A stretch of DNA of 64,000 nucleotides, taken from contig JADJJL010000001.1 of the NCBI GenBank assembly GCA_016710265.1, positions 62,001 to 126,000 of the forward strand, in the 5' to 3' direction. Shown here piece by piece: positions 8,778-17,491 of the stretch (position 1 is the first letter of the stretch; the number at the start of each line of letters is the position of its first letter). The translations under genes and the position numbers were made by a program. The DNA comes from Saprospiraceae bacterium (GTDB taxonomy: Bacteria; Bacteroidota; Bacteroidia; Chitinophagales; Saprospiraceae). A model generated the notes under the pieces. The model was not told the origin of the DNA. It did no database searches and worked only from the letters and a program-made list of their open reading frames with translations.

Positions 8778-11591
8778 TCATCTTGTTCGAGAAACAAATC
8801 TTTTAATCTGCCAACTAGCGGTGAGCATGTAGTATTGGCGGACTACATTGGTGAAGTTGTCGTCATACCAGGCATCTCGCACCTCTCGTTGGATATTTGC
8901 ATTTTGGTTGAGGAGATCAAAAACTTGAAATCTGATATCCAGGGCGTTGTTTTTTAAGAATTTATATCCAATGGCAGCATTCCAAAGATAAACATTCCTG
9001 TTGGCATCACCGGTCAGGCCATAATTTATTTGAGCGAGTACGTCGGATTGGAAAAACAAACCTTTCCAAAATTGCCATTGAATTTTAGCATAATTGGTTT
9101 GGAGGGAATTGATGGTGATGATCCCGGGACTGTTGGAATTGGTGATCCTGGTGACTCCCAAGGAAGTTGATAAGGTAAAGTCCAATTTTGGGCTAATGTT
9201 CGATGATAAAACGATACCGGAGTTCATATTGAAAGAGCCATTTTCATTGATCTCCTGGTTTAATCTTGATGGAGTGTTGGTATAAAAACCGCCGAGGTTA
9301 AAATTTAAATTGGTTTTTAAAGTCTTGATTGGAAAACCATAACTCATGAATGATCGCAAGGACCAATACCCTTCTAAATTTTCGGGGCGGCTCCATTGCG
9401 CTCCGGCAGGAAGGTATATGCTGTCCAAAATAAGTGTGTCCGAAGTTGGAATCAAAATACTACTTCCGATGTATTGTTCGGTCACAGAACCTCCTCCCAT
9501 TACAAAAAAGCTGGTTCCTTTTAGAGAATTGGTCGATTGATATCTTCCAAATAAATTGTGTCTGAAATCCTGATTTAAGTCCCGGTTACCACTGCTGATC
9601 AAAAGATTGTTGGTAATCTGTGGGACGTCCTGCAGTTGTTCGGCAGAAGGCTGGTTGGTGGAAGTTCTATAATTGATTCTAAAATTTTTAGATTGAGAGA
9701 ACCGCATCATCAAAGTCGCTGAAGGTAAAAAATTGACAAATTCTTTGTTCAGACTGTATTCAAATGGAAATACCTGATCATTCTCCAAACTGGCATATTG
9801 AAAGGCTAATCCGGTATTGAAATTAAATATTTTATAATTGTATCGATAGTCTAAAGAAGTCCTATGACTTTGATAAACACTTTTAAATTCACTGCTCAAG
9901 CTGGTATCCAATATACTATTTTCTGATCCATCTAAAATTTGAAAAGTTTTTTGGTCTGACAATGAGGGAGCATATTGGTGGTTGTAAGAAAGTTGAATTT
10001 GCGATTTTGCAGTAATGGGTTCTGTATAACTTACATTGGATTGAAAATTGGCTCCATTGCGTATGCCATCTTGATTTTGTTGGATGGTATCAAAAAATGA
10101 TGTTTCAAACTCTTCTAGAAAAGAAGTGAATCCATAATCTACAAATCCGTTGTTCCAACTTGGATTAAACTGCGCGGAAATGGTTCTACCTTGTTTAGCA
10201 AATGAATGTCTGTACAACAAAGGCGCTGCGATGCTATAGCGGTTTGAACTTTTCTCAGAAACCAATTGGTTCTGATTTATTTGCAACAACAGTATTTGAT
10301 TTAATGAAGCATTTTGTTGTTGGATGATTGCATTTTGAAAACTAAGGCGTGGTGTAAACTGGAAACTATTAAAGCTGTCGATTTTTAATTCAGCGCGAAG
10401 ATTGAAACGGTGATTTAAGTTAAACTGATTTTCAGATTTTCCCTCGGTATAAATCAAACCTTCATTTTCTGTGGTGGTATAAGTCCTGCGCAATTCTGCT
10501 TCGATGTCATTGTTAGAACTGTTTAGAAAATAACTTCCGGTGAGTTCCATTTTACCAATCCGGTCAGAGTAGTTTACACCAAAAGAACGCGTGGTGATGA
10601 TCCCTGATTTTTGATCCACCAAAAAATTATCCGAACTATTGGATGGTCCATATCTTTGTCCCTGTGATCTCCCACCACCAGGTCCGCCTGGGCCTCCTCT
10701 ACCCTGTCTTGAAGAATTGGATCCACTAAGTACGCCTGAAAGATCTTCAGAGGAAAAATTTTGTTCGTTGATGTTGTTAATATTTCCAAGGAAAGTCAAT
10801 CTTCTACTTCCTTTAAAATAATTAATACTACCTCCGGCTTTGTATCGATCATCCGTAGCTAAACCAGCCCAAACTCTTCCAAAGAGACCATCTCTAAATT
10901 CAGGACGGGTAACTATGTTAATCGCTTTAAATGTATTGCCATCATCAAATCCGGTAAACAAACTTTGATCCGATCGCTGGTCAAAAATTTGAATTTTGTC
11001 GATGACTTCCGAAGGTAAATTTCTTAAGGCTGCGTTGGCATCTTCTCCAAAAAATCGTTTACCATCCAAGGTTACTTGCCGAACATCTTCTCCTTGAGCT
11101 TGAACCTTACCATCCGTTACTGTGACACCTGGCATTTTGGTGATTAAATCTTCTGCATTGGCATCAGGGTTTGTTTTAAAGGAAGATGCATTAAATTCGG
11201 TGGTATCGTTTTTCGTTTTAGCGGCAACTGCCTGATCCTTGATTTCTACTTCATCCAATACCTTACTGTCTATTTTTAAAACAATATCCCCCAGCTCTAC
11301 CAAATCACCATTGAACGTTGGCTTGATCACTTGCTCTTTATGGCCCAGATGGCTAATACGAATCAATGGATTAGTATTTCGGGAAACTTGCAATGAAAAC
11401 TTACCATCCAAATCTGTCTGGATGCTTAAAATGATTGCACTGTCTTCTGCTTTTAGTAGTGAAACGATGGCTCCAACAATGGGTTCTCCAGATTCTTCTT
11501 TAACAATTCCCTTTAAGCTGATTTCTAGGGTCTGTGCAATCATTAAGCTTGATGCTGTAAAGCATGCCAAAAAAACAAAAAGTCTAATCAT
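8778..11591 (-). CDS. TonB-dependent receptor, outer-membrane beta-barrel family
   Basis: A 937-residue outer-membrane protein with signal peptide MIRLFVFLACF...IAQ. A carboxypeptidase-regulatory-like domain (about 27-110, GIVKEESGEPIVGA) is followed by a plug-like region (about 125-230, with ITKMPGVTV and QVTLDGKRFFGED) and a long barrel rich in aromatic strand ends. A Gly/Pro-rich loop (GRGGPGGPGGGRSQG) near residue 300 probably faces the outside. The family is usually called TonB-dependent receptor or outer-membrane beta-barrel protein; the substrate is unknown. It is the last gene of a four-gene operon, starting 7 bp after the TolC-like gene, so it probably works with that export or envelope system. 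No sigma-factor gene sits beside it. Confidence 0.85.
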   Translation of the reverse strand: MIRLFVFLACFTASSLMIAQTLEISLKGIVKEESGEPIVGAIVSLLKAEDSAIILSIQTDLDGKFSLQVSRNTNPLIRISHLGHKEQVIKPTFNGDLVELGDIVLKIDSKVLDEVEIKDQAVAAKTKNDTTEFNASSFKTNPDANAEDLITKMPGVTVTDGKVQAQGEDVRQVTLDGKRFFGEDANAALRNLPSEVIDKIQIFDQRSDQSLFTGFDDGNTFKAINIVTRPEFRDGLFGRVWAGLATDDRYKAGGSINYFKGSRRLTFLGNINNINEQNFSSEDLSGVLSGSNSSRQGRGGPGGPGGGRSQGQRYGPSNSSDNFLVDQKSGIITTRSFGVNYSDRIGKMELTGSYFLNSSNNDIEAELRRTYTTTENEGLIYTEGKSENQFNLNHRFNLRAELKIDSFNSFQFTPRLSFQNAIIQQQNASLNQILLLQINQNQLVSEKSSNRYSIAAPLLYRHSFAKQGRTISAQFNPSWNNGFVDYGFTSFLEEFETSFFDTIQQNQDGIRNGANFQSNVSYTEPITAKSQIQLSYNHQYAPSLSDQKTFQILDGSENSILDTSLSSEFKSVYQSHRTSLDYRYNYKIFNFNTGLAFQYASLENDQVFPFEYSLNKEFVNFLPSATLMMRFSQSKNFRINYRTSTNQPSAEQLQDVPQITNNLLISSGNRDLNQDFRHNLFGRYQSTNSLKGTSFFVMGGGSVTEQYIGSSILIPTSDTLILDSIYLPAGAQWSRPENLEGYWSLRSFMSYGFPIKTLKTNLNFNLGGFYTNTPSRLNQEINENGSFNMNSGIVLSSNISPKLDFTLSTSLGVTRITNSNSPGIITINSLQTNYAKIQWQFWKGLFFQSDVLAQINYGLTGDANRNVYLWNAAIGYKFLKNNALDIRFQVFDLLNQNANIQREVRDAWYDDNFTNVVRQYYMLTASWQIKRFVSRTR

Positions 11592-11598
11592 AAAAATA

Positions 11599-12858
11599 TT
11601 AATCCAATGGAACAGATTGCCTGGTCAAATGGTTGCGCAAAGGTGTCGAGATTAAAACATCTGCTTCATCCAAATACTTAATGTACGTATCATAAATTAC
11701 CATTTCCAATTTTAAAATTTCCAGCTGTGCTAACAATTTGTGGATGTACAAATAAAGTAAGTCATCTGATGACATTTCACGTCGCAAATTTTCAGAATTT
11801 AAAAATCGATTACAAATTTTATATTCCTCATTATTTAATAATTGCTGGTATTGCAAAATTTGAAAATCAATTTGCTTTGCAAGAATTTTTAGATTCCATG
11901 TTTTAATACTATCAGACAAAACAATTCTATCCCGAATTTCAAATATTTCCAAATCCAGTGCATTTCTTCTTCGATTGGGTAGACCTCCTAGAGGAATGGT
12001 CAGCCCGACTCTTGTAAAAAATTTTTCTTCCAAAGTTTCACGATTGCTATAATCTCTTAAACCAAATTGAAAAAACCCGTTTAGCTCTTTATCTCTTTTT
12101 AACTGCAATTTTTTTTCCATTTGTAGTTGTACCAATTGCTGATCTCTTTTATCATTTGATAAAAAATTAAAATTTGCATTGGAATTGGATTGAATCTGCT
12201 TCTTAATATCCTCTATGGTCACCCATTCTTCTGTCCTGTGTGAAATTCGATTGGAATCAATGCCCAAGAGTTGAATTTTGTGCAGTATCTCAAGCCATCT
12301 CTGCTGATTTATTGCGGAGTCCAATAATATTTGATCCTTATCTGCTGCTTGTTTTACAATGTCTACAATATTCAATTTTTTGTCGTTGCCTGCATTTTGA
12401 ATCATTAAGTTCATTCTCATGCTGGTTAACAGATTTAGACTGTCCAAGTAGATTTTCTTTTTAGTAGCTTCAGCAAAATTTAAACACAACTGGTATCTTT
12501 CATACATCATTTCCTTTAGCAATTCCAAGGATTCTCTTTTGAGAACTTCATTTTGGGCACGTTGGAGTTTGCTGTATTGGCCTATTTCTCTAAAATTATT
12601 ACTGTTGAGTCTTAGAGAAAACAAATTGTCAATTAACAGCGCATCGCGGTTGCCATATTGAATGTCTAAATCTCTGATCCAGGGCGTAGAGTACTGTTGC
12701 TGTTCTGCAAAATTTACTAAATTTTGGTTTTGCTGCCACTTCAAATCATTTTTATAACTTGAAAGTATCAAGTTGGAAACGCTCTGATTTGATTGTGAAA
12801 ATAAATTCTGAAAAATGAGCAGAGACCAAACAATGCCAATGATTAATTTATTCATCAT
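11599..12858 (-). CDS. TolC-like outer-membrane channel protein
   Basis: A 419-residue protein with signal peptide MMNKLIIGIVWSLLIFQNLFSQ and long, probably alpha-helical coiled-coil stretches (about 100-200 and 290-400) of the kind seen in outer-membrane efflux proteins. A short segment VGLTIPLGGLPNRR near residue 285 looks like a beta-barrel strand and turn, as in the second half of TolC folds. Its first 11 bases overlap the end of the HlyD-type gene, which points to translational coupling. With the adaptor upstream it would form the outer part of a trans-envelope conduit. Sequence identity to well-known TolC proteins looks low, so the family call rests on architecture and context. Confidence 0.7.
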   Translation of the reverse strand: MMNKLIIGIVWSLLIFQNLFSQSNQSVSNLILSSYKNDLKWQQNQNLVNFAEQQQYSTPWIRDLDIQYGNRDALLIDNLFSLRLNSNNFREIGQYSKLQRAQNEVLKRESLELLKEMMYERYQLCLNFAEATKKKIYLDSLNLLTSMRMNLMIQNAGNDKKLNIVDIVKQAADKDQILLDSAINQQRWLEILHKIQLLGIDSNRISHRTEEWVTIEDIKKQIQSNSNANFNFLSNDKRDQQLVQLQMEKKLQLKRDKELNGFFQFGLRDYSNRETLEEKFFTRVGLTIPLGGLPNRRRNALDLEIFEIRDRIVLSDSIKTWNLKILAKQIDFQILQYQQLLNNEEYKICNRFLNSENLRREMSSDDLLYLYIHKLLAQLEILKLEMVIYDTYIKYLDEADVLISTPLRNHLTRQSVPLD

Positions 12859-13861
12859 ATTTGGGAATGAAATCTATTCTCAATTTTTCACCAATGTAAA
12901 AAGGATTATGGTCTGGAAGAGAAATATATAATTCGCGTCCATAAGCCCTGAGTTCGGGGATTTTTCTCAATCGAAAAGGCAATTCGGAAATTTTTGGATA
13001 AACGTAAACAACGGTGCCACTATCGGCCACATTGGGTCTGTAAGAGGAATAAAGTGCAACCCTTTCTCCAATTTGTGGAACCATTTCAGAACTTTCAGGT
13101 AAGAAACCTTTTACCTTTGACGGCATCAATGAAGTGATGTTAAAAATGGTTGATCTTGAATCAATAAAATCACCCGGATTAAAATAAAATTCTCCAATTA
13201 TTCCATCAATCGTAGCAGTCACATATCTGTTCTGAAATTTCTGTTGGAGAAAATTTAATTCCATATTTTGAAAATCCAAACTTGCCTTATAACTTCCTGA
13301 TTTCTTAATGATGGATTGGTCCAATGCAACTAATTTGCTGTTGCGTTCCGATTCCAAATCTCTGATTTGTTGTTCAATGCCTTGTTTCTCCGTTTGAAGT
13401 AAATTTGAATGTTCTGTATGTTGATTATTCAACAAACCCGAAACTGAATTTTTTAGTTCCGACTGAATTTTCATTTGTTGATTTAATTCATTCAAACTAC
13501 TTTTCAGTTCTGTAATTTTAAAATTGTATTCTGACTCTACTATTTTTTTATCCTGCAAACCACTTGTTTTTTCTAGATGGTTCATCACCGAAGCAAGACT
13601 TTGTTGTTGATTTAATTCTGATTTTCTCTTGTCAAATTCTAAAACTTCTAACACCAATAAAGTGTCTCCTTTGGAAATAGTCTGACCAGCAGAAACATAA
13701 ATTTCTTTGATTCGGCCATCAAATTCAGGTCTGATTTGAATTTCTTGCGCTTCTGTGCTTCCAAAAAAATGAGTTCGGCTTAAACCCACCATTTGTATAT
13801 AAATATAAACGATACCTCCTATCGCCAGAAACCAAAAAATGACAATGGCATTAATTCTCAT
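12848..13861 (-). CDS. HlyD-family membrane-fusion (adaptor) protein
   Basis: About 337 residues. One N-terminal membrane segment (INAIVIFWFLAIGGIVYIYI) is followed by a first half of a biotinyl/lipoyl-like domain (IRPEFDGRIKEIYVSAGQ, then KGDTLLVLE). A long coiled coil (about 85-210) and the second lipoyl half with a beta-barrel (ATIDGIIGEFYFNPGD) complete the fold. This is the classic layout of periplasmic adaptors that join an inner-membrane partner to a TolC channel. I prefer the ATG at 13861; an in-frame TTG at 13870 would abut the DUF4956 stop. No ABC, RND or MFS gene is next to it, so its inner-membrane partner is either the DUF4956 protein or encoded elsewhere. Confidence 0.8.
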   Translation of the reverse strand: MRINAIVIFWFLAIGGIVYIYIQMVGLSRTHFFGSTEAQEIQIRPEFDGRIKEIYVSAGQTISKGDTLLVLEVLEFDKRKSELNQQQSLASVMNHLEKTSGLQDKKIVESEYNFKITELKSSLNELNQQMKIQSELKNSVSGLLNNQHTEHSNLLQTEKQGIEQQIRDLESERNSKLVALDQSIIKKSGSYKASLDFQNMELNFLQQKFQNRYVTATIDGIIGEFYFNPGDFIDSRSTIFNITSLMPSKVKGFLPESSEMVPQIGERVALYSSYRPNVADSGTVVYVYPKISELPFRLRKIPELRAYGRELYISLPDHNPFYIGEKLRIDFIPKYDE

Positions 13862-13870
13862 CCTTCCCAA

Positions 13871-14563
13871 CTAGTTTATATCATTGTTTGATTCACCCAA
13901 TCGACTCCATTTACGAGTTTGAATTCCACGAGCTGACAATGCTTCCATCAATTGCTTTTGAGAATTATCATCTTTCAATAAAACTTTAAGCTCCATTTCA
14001 ATGACTTTTATTCCCGTTTTATCGACATCCGGCCATAATTGATCAAGATCATAACGCTTGGTGTATTGATTTAAAATATCGTAAAATTCTTTTTCAAAAC
14101 ATTCTGTGGGTGCTTTCAATCGCAATTCCCAAACCACGTGATTTCCCTTATGGAATGGGCTAAATCTCATGAGTATGGCAATCAAACAAAAAACCAGAGC
14201 ACCAGTAATGGCGATGTAAAAACCAAATACGCCACAAGCAATTCCAATACCTAAACATGCAAACATAAAAATGATATCACGTGGATCTCTAAAAGTGGTA
14301 CGAAATTGTATAATGGTTAATGCTCCGATCATTCCAAGTCCTACTGCCACGTTATCGCCAATGGCTTGCATAATCATGGTCGCAACTACGGATGCTAAAA
14401 CCAGTGATTGAATATAATTAAGAGACTTAATACTAATGTTGCTCGTTTTCTCATACGTAAAAGCAACAAAGCCGGATAAAACAAATGAAAGTAAAAATGT
14501 AAACAACACCATGGCCAGTGTTGGATTTTCTACATTCTTGTATAAAGTTAAAAATTCCTGCAT
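13871..14563 (-). CDS. DUF4956 family inner-membrane protein
   Basis: A 230-residue protein with about four or five membrane segments in residues 15-135 (for example VLFTFLLSFVLSGFVAF and LGIGIACGVFGFYIAITGA) and the family-typical stretch GMIGALTIIQFRTTFRDPRD. The soluble C-terminal domain of about 90 residues (VWELRLKAP..., EMELKVLLKD, LSARGIQTRKWSR) looks like a small alpha/beta cytoplasmic domain. Members are often found beside VTC-like polyphosphate polymerase or CotH-type genes; none is present here. It is first in the operon, with the adaptor, channel and receptor genes following at once. The biochemical role is unknown; acting as the inner-membrane partner of the HlyD-type protein is my inference. 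Confidence 0.8.
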   Translation of the reverse strand: MQEFLTLYKNVENPTLAMVLFTFLLSFVLSGFVAFTYEKTSNISIKSLNYIQSLVLASVVATMIMQAIGDNVAVGLGMIGALTIIQFRTTFRDPRDIIFMFACLGIGIACGVFGFYIAITGALVFCLIAILMRFSPFHKGNHVVWELRLKAPTECFEKEFYDILNQYTKRYDLDQLWPDVDKTGIKVIEMELKVLLKDDNSQKQLMEALSARGIQTRKWSRLGESNNDIN

Positions 14564-14598
14564 TGTTTTTCTACTATAATTTCAAGCAATAATAAGCC

Positions 14599-14606
14599 CA
14601 AATGTA
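14599..14606 (-). promoter_or_regulatory. -7 promoter element upstream of the DUF4956 operon
   Basis: TACATTTG on the minus strand (14606-14599) fits TAnnTTTG exactly and would start transcription near 14592, about 29 bases before the ATG at 14563. A well-spaced -33 TTG is not evident. Confidence 0.4.
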
Positions 14607-14684
14607 CTGCAATTGCTTCATATTAATTTAACAATTTGATCATAAACATATACGGAAATTCCGGAATTTTAATCAAATAATCCA

Positions 14685-14713
14685 TTGATACTGTATTAAT
14701 TTGACAATCTTTG
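14685..14713 (+). promoter_or_regulatory. Promoter of cinA
   Basis: TTG at 14685-14687, an 18-bp spacer, and AATCTTTG at 14706-14713 (one mismatch to TAnnTTTG), ending 16 bases before the cinA ATG. The spacing fits Bacteroidota sigma-70-type promoters. Confidence 0.4.
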
Positions 14714-14729
14714 CCGTAAATCAAGAAAG

Positions 14730-16001
14730 ATGATTAAAACACATCGGGTATCCATTATTACAATTGGTGACGAACTACTCATTGGACAAGTCACGGACAG
14801 CAATTCTGCCAGAATGGGTCAGCTCTTGTCAGAGATCGGCATTGAGGTCAGTAGAAAATGGTGTGTTGGGGACGAAAAAGGAGAGATTCTTTATGCGATG
14901 CAAGAGGCCCAAGTCCATTCTGATTTGGTCTTGGTCACTGGAGGATTGGGACCTACCAAAGATGACATCACAAAAACGGTCATGGCGGAATTTTTTGGAG
15001 TAGAATTGCAATTTAGTGAATTGGCTTTCCAGCATCTCAAATCATTGTTGGACAAATATAAAGTGGAGATTCGGGAAATGCACAAACACCAGTGTAACTT
15101 ACCTAGCAATGTGGAGATTTTAGAAAATAAATTAGGCACCGCTCCAGGCATGTGGGCCGAACATCAGGGTGTTAACTGGGCCTTTATGCCGGGAGTACCC
15201 TACGAAATGGAATATATTCTACAACACGAAGTAATTCCCAAATTAAAAAGTTTGGGGTATCAATCAAAATATCGACAAACCACTATCCAGACTGCAGGTA
15301 TTGGAGAATCCGAAATTGCCCATCGCATTGAACCACTTTTAATTCAGATGCCAGAATACATTAAGTTGGCTTATTTACCGGGCACAGCTATCGTAAGACT
15401 TAGATTATCAGGAATCCACGATGAACCTGCAATCCTTGAGCAGGAAATAAATTGGTACACTGAGATCATTATTCATGAATTGGATACGCTTGTTCTTGGA
15501 ACTGGAAATGACAACTTACCTAAGTTCTTAGGCAGAATGCTCAAAGAAAATGGATTTTATATAGGAACGGCTGAAAGTTGTACCGGTGGTTTGATGGCTC
15601 ACATGATCACCAGCAATGCAGGTTCATCGGAATATTTTAAGGGATCTGTAGTCGCTTATACCAAAGAAATAAAGCAGGATACACTCGGCGTAAATACCAC
15701 AATCATTAAGCAAAATGGCGTGGTGAGTGAACAAACGGTCATGCAAATGGTCGAGGGTTTATGCCAAAAATTGGGTGTGGATCTTGCCATTGCGAGCAGT
15801 GGAATAGCAGGTCCAGATGGAGGCACGGAAGAGGTTCCTGTGGGTACTATTTGGTTGGCCGCTGGAAATCGGGAGAGCACCATTACCCAAAAACTTCAAC
15901 TGAGCAGAGACCGCGCCCGAAATATAGAAAGAGCCAGTGTGATGGGACTCTTATTGGCAAGAAGATGGCTGCTTGAGAATGTCCATTTTACAAATAAATA
16001 A
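14730..16001 (+). CDS. cinA: CinA: competence/damage-inducible protein A, nicotinamide-nucleotide amidohydrolase
   Basis: 423 residues, the usual length of two-domain CinA. The N-terminal MoaB/MogA-like (COG1058) domain (about 1-170) has ITIGDELLIGQVTDSNSA and TGGLGPTKDDITK. The C-terminal amidase domain (about 265-418) has TAESCTGGLMAHMIT, GSVVAYT and SSGIAGPDGGTEEVPVGT. The family deamidates NMN in pyridine-nucleotide recycling and hydrolyses ADP-ribose. It is a single gene, divergent from the DUF4956 operon; the next gene has its own promoter. Nothing looks truncated. Confidence 0.95.
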   Translation: MIKTHRVSIITIGDELLIGQVTDSNSARMGQLLSEIGIEVSRKWCVGDEKGEILYAMQEAQVHSDLVLVTGGLGPTKDDITKTVMAEFFGVELQFSELAFQHLKSLLDKYKVEIREMHKHQCNLPSNVEILENKLGTAPGMWAEHQGVNWAFMPGVPYEMEYILQHEVIPKLKSLGYQSKYRQTTIQTAGIGESEIAHRIEPLLIQMPEYIKLAYLPGTAIVRLRLSGIHDEPAILEQEINWYTEIIIHELDTLVLGTGNDNLPKFLGRMLKENGFYIGTAESCTGGLMAHMITSNAGSSEYFKGSVVAYTKEIKQDTLGVNTTIIKQNGVVSEQTVMQMVEGLCQKLGVDLAIASSGIAGPDGGTEEVPVGTIWLAAGNRESTITQKLQLSRDRARNIERASVMGLLLARRWLLENVHFTNK

Positions 16002-16080
16002 GTTATTATATTATTGATTTTCAATTAGATAAGATTTCTTCAAGGTATAGAATTTGAATACCGCTTATGACAAATTTGGC

Positions 16081-16111
16081 TTGTCGAATCCATTCAAAAT
16101 CATTAACTTTG
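16081..16111 (+). promoter_or_regulatory. Promoter of the E2 gene
   Basis: TTG (16081-16083), a 20-bp spacer and TAACTTTG (16104-16111), an exact TAnnTTTG match, lie 52 bases before the ATG at 16164. Confidence 0.55.
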
Positions 16112-16163
16112 CAGCGAATTCTTAGATTCAAAACATTCATTTTCACAAATTAAGAAATATCAC

Positions 16164-17480
16164 ATGGCCAGGATAGAATTGATCATGCCTAAAATGGGAG
16201 AAAGCATCATAGAAGCCACCATTCTCAAATGGCTTAAAAAAGAAGGTGATGCTGTAGAACTAGATGAAACCATACTTGAGATAGCCACGGACAAGGTGGA
16301 TAGCGAAATTCCCTCTCCTACCAAAGGCGTAGTGGGACAAATTTTATTTAAAGAAAACGATGTGGTTGCTGTTGGAAAAGTGATTGCGTACATTGAAACA
16401 GATGCAAGCTCTGCTCCAAAAGAAACTTCTGCTCCTAAAGCTCCGGAAACTACTATTGAAACTAAGTTGACTCCAGCAGTTAGCCAAGAAAATAAAACGG
16501 AAGCTACTCAAAATATTGTAAAAAATCCAGATTCTACTAGTACTAAATTTTACTCACCACTGGTTAAAAATATTGCCAAACAAGAAAATATTCCTTTTTC
16601 AAAATTAGAAGAGATCCAAGGCTCAGGAGCAGGAGGTAGAGTGACCAAAAGAGATGTCATTCAATATTTGGATCAAGATAAATCCGCACAGAAAACAGAA
16701 GCGACTTCCCAAATGCAATCCACTGTCGCCCCTACCAGCAATTATACAGCTCCTGCTTCATCGATCAGTGGACAGGTCGAAATTATTGAAATGGACCGCA
16801 TGAGAAAATTGATTGCGGATCATATGGTGATGAGTAAACACACTTCACCGCATGTAACTTCTTTTGTGGAAGTTGACATGACCAACGCCGTGTTGTGGAG
16901 AGAAAAAGTGAAAAATAATTTTCAGAAAAAATACAATCAGAAAATCACTTTTACGCCTATATTTATTGAAGCGGTCGCCAAAGCGATTAAGGATTTTCCA
17001 ATGATCAATATATCAGTCAATGGACAAACGATAGTTCGCAAACTTGATATCAATATTGGGATGGCAGCGGCATTGCCTAGTGGCAATTTAATAGTTCCTG
17101 TGATAAAAAATGCGGATCGTTTAAATTTATTGGGCCTCACTTTTGCGGTTAATGATCTTGCAGATCGTGCGAGACAAAACAAATTGAAACCTGATGAAAT
17201 TCAAGAAGGAACATTTACGCTTACCAATGTGGGAGGATTTGGCAATGTGATGGGAACACCGATCATCAATCAACCGCAGGTAGCCATCATGGCAACAGGT
17301 AGTATACAAAAAAAACCAGCCGTCATCGAAACTCCAACCGGTGATATGATTGGCATCAGGCATCTAATGTTCTTGTCTTTGTCTTACGATCATCGCGTGG
17401 TAGATGGTTCATTGGGAGGAAAATTCTTAAGAAAGGTTGGTGATTATCTGGAGGCTTTTGACATGTCTCTTGAAATTTGA
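16164..17480 (+). CDS. 2-oxo acid dehydrogenase dihydrolipoyl acyltransferase (E2)
   Basis: 438 residues with standard E2 architecture: one lipoyl domain (1-78, lipoylated Lys44 in ATDKVDSE), an Ala/Pro/Thr-rich linker, a peripheral-subunit-binding domain (about 130-171, SPLVKNIAKQENI and GAGGRVTKRDV), a second flexible linker, then the catalytic domain (about 200-438) with the active-site DHRVVDG near residue 412. E2 forms the core of pyruvate, 2-oxoglutarate or branched-chain complexes. The VDSE around the lipoyl Lys is common in branched-chain-type E2s, but no E1 or E3 gene is adjacent, so I leave the substrate open. It overlaps or abuts the next gene and may be cotranscribed with it. Confidence 0.92.
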   Translation: MARIELIMPKMGESIIEATILKWLKKEGDAVELDETILEIATDKVDSEIPSPTKGVVGQILFKENDVVAVGKVIAYIETDASSAPKETSAPKAPETTIETKLTPAVSQENKTEATQNIVKNPDSTSTKFYSPLVKNIAKQENIPFSKLEEIQGSGAGGRVTKRDVIQYLDQDKSAQKTEATSQMQSTVAPTSNYTAPASSISGQVEIIEMDRMRKLIADHMVMSKHTSPHVTSFVEVDMTNAVLWREKVKNNFQKKYNQKITFTPIFIEAVAKAIKDFPMINISVNGQTIVRKLDINIGMAAALPSGNLIVPVIKNADRLNLLGLTFAVNDLADRARQNKLKPDEIQEGTFTLTNVGGFGNVMGTPIINQPQVAIMATGSIQKKPAVIETPTGDMIGIRHLMFLSLSYDHRVVDGSLGGKFLRKVGDYLEAFDMSLEI

Positions 17481-17491
17481 TCCTCCGGGCT

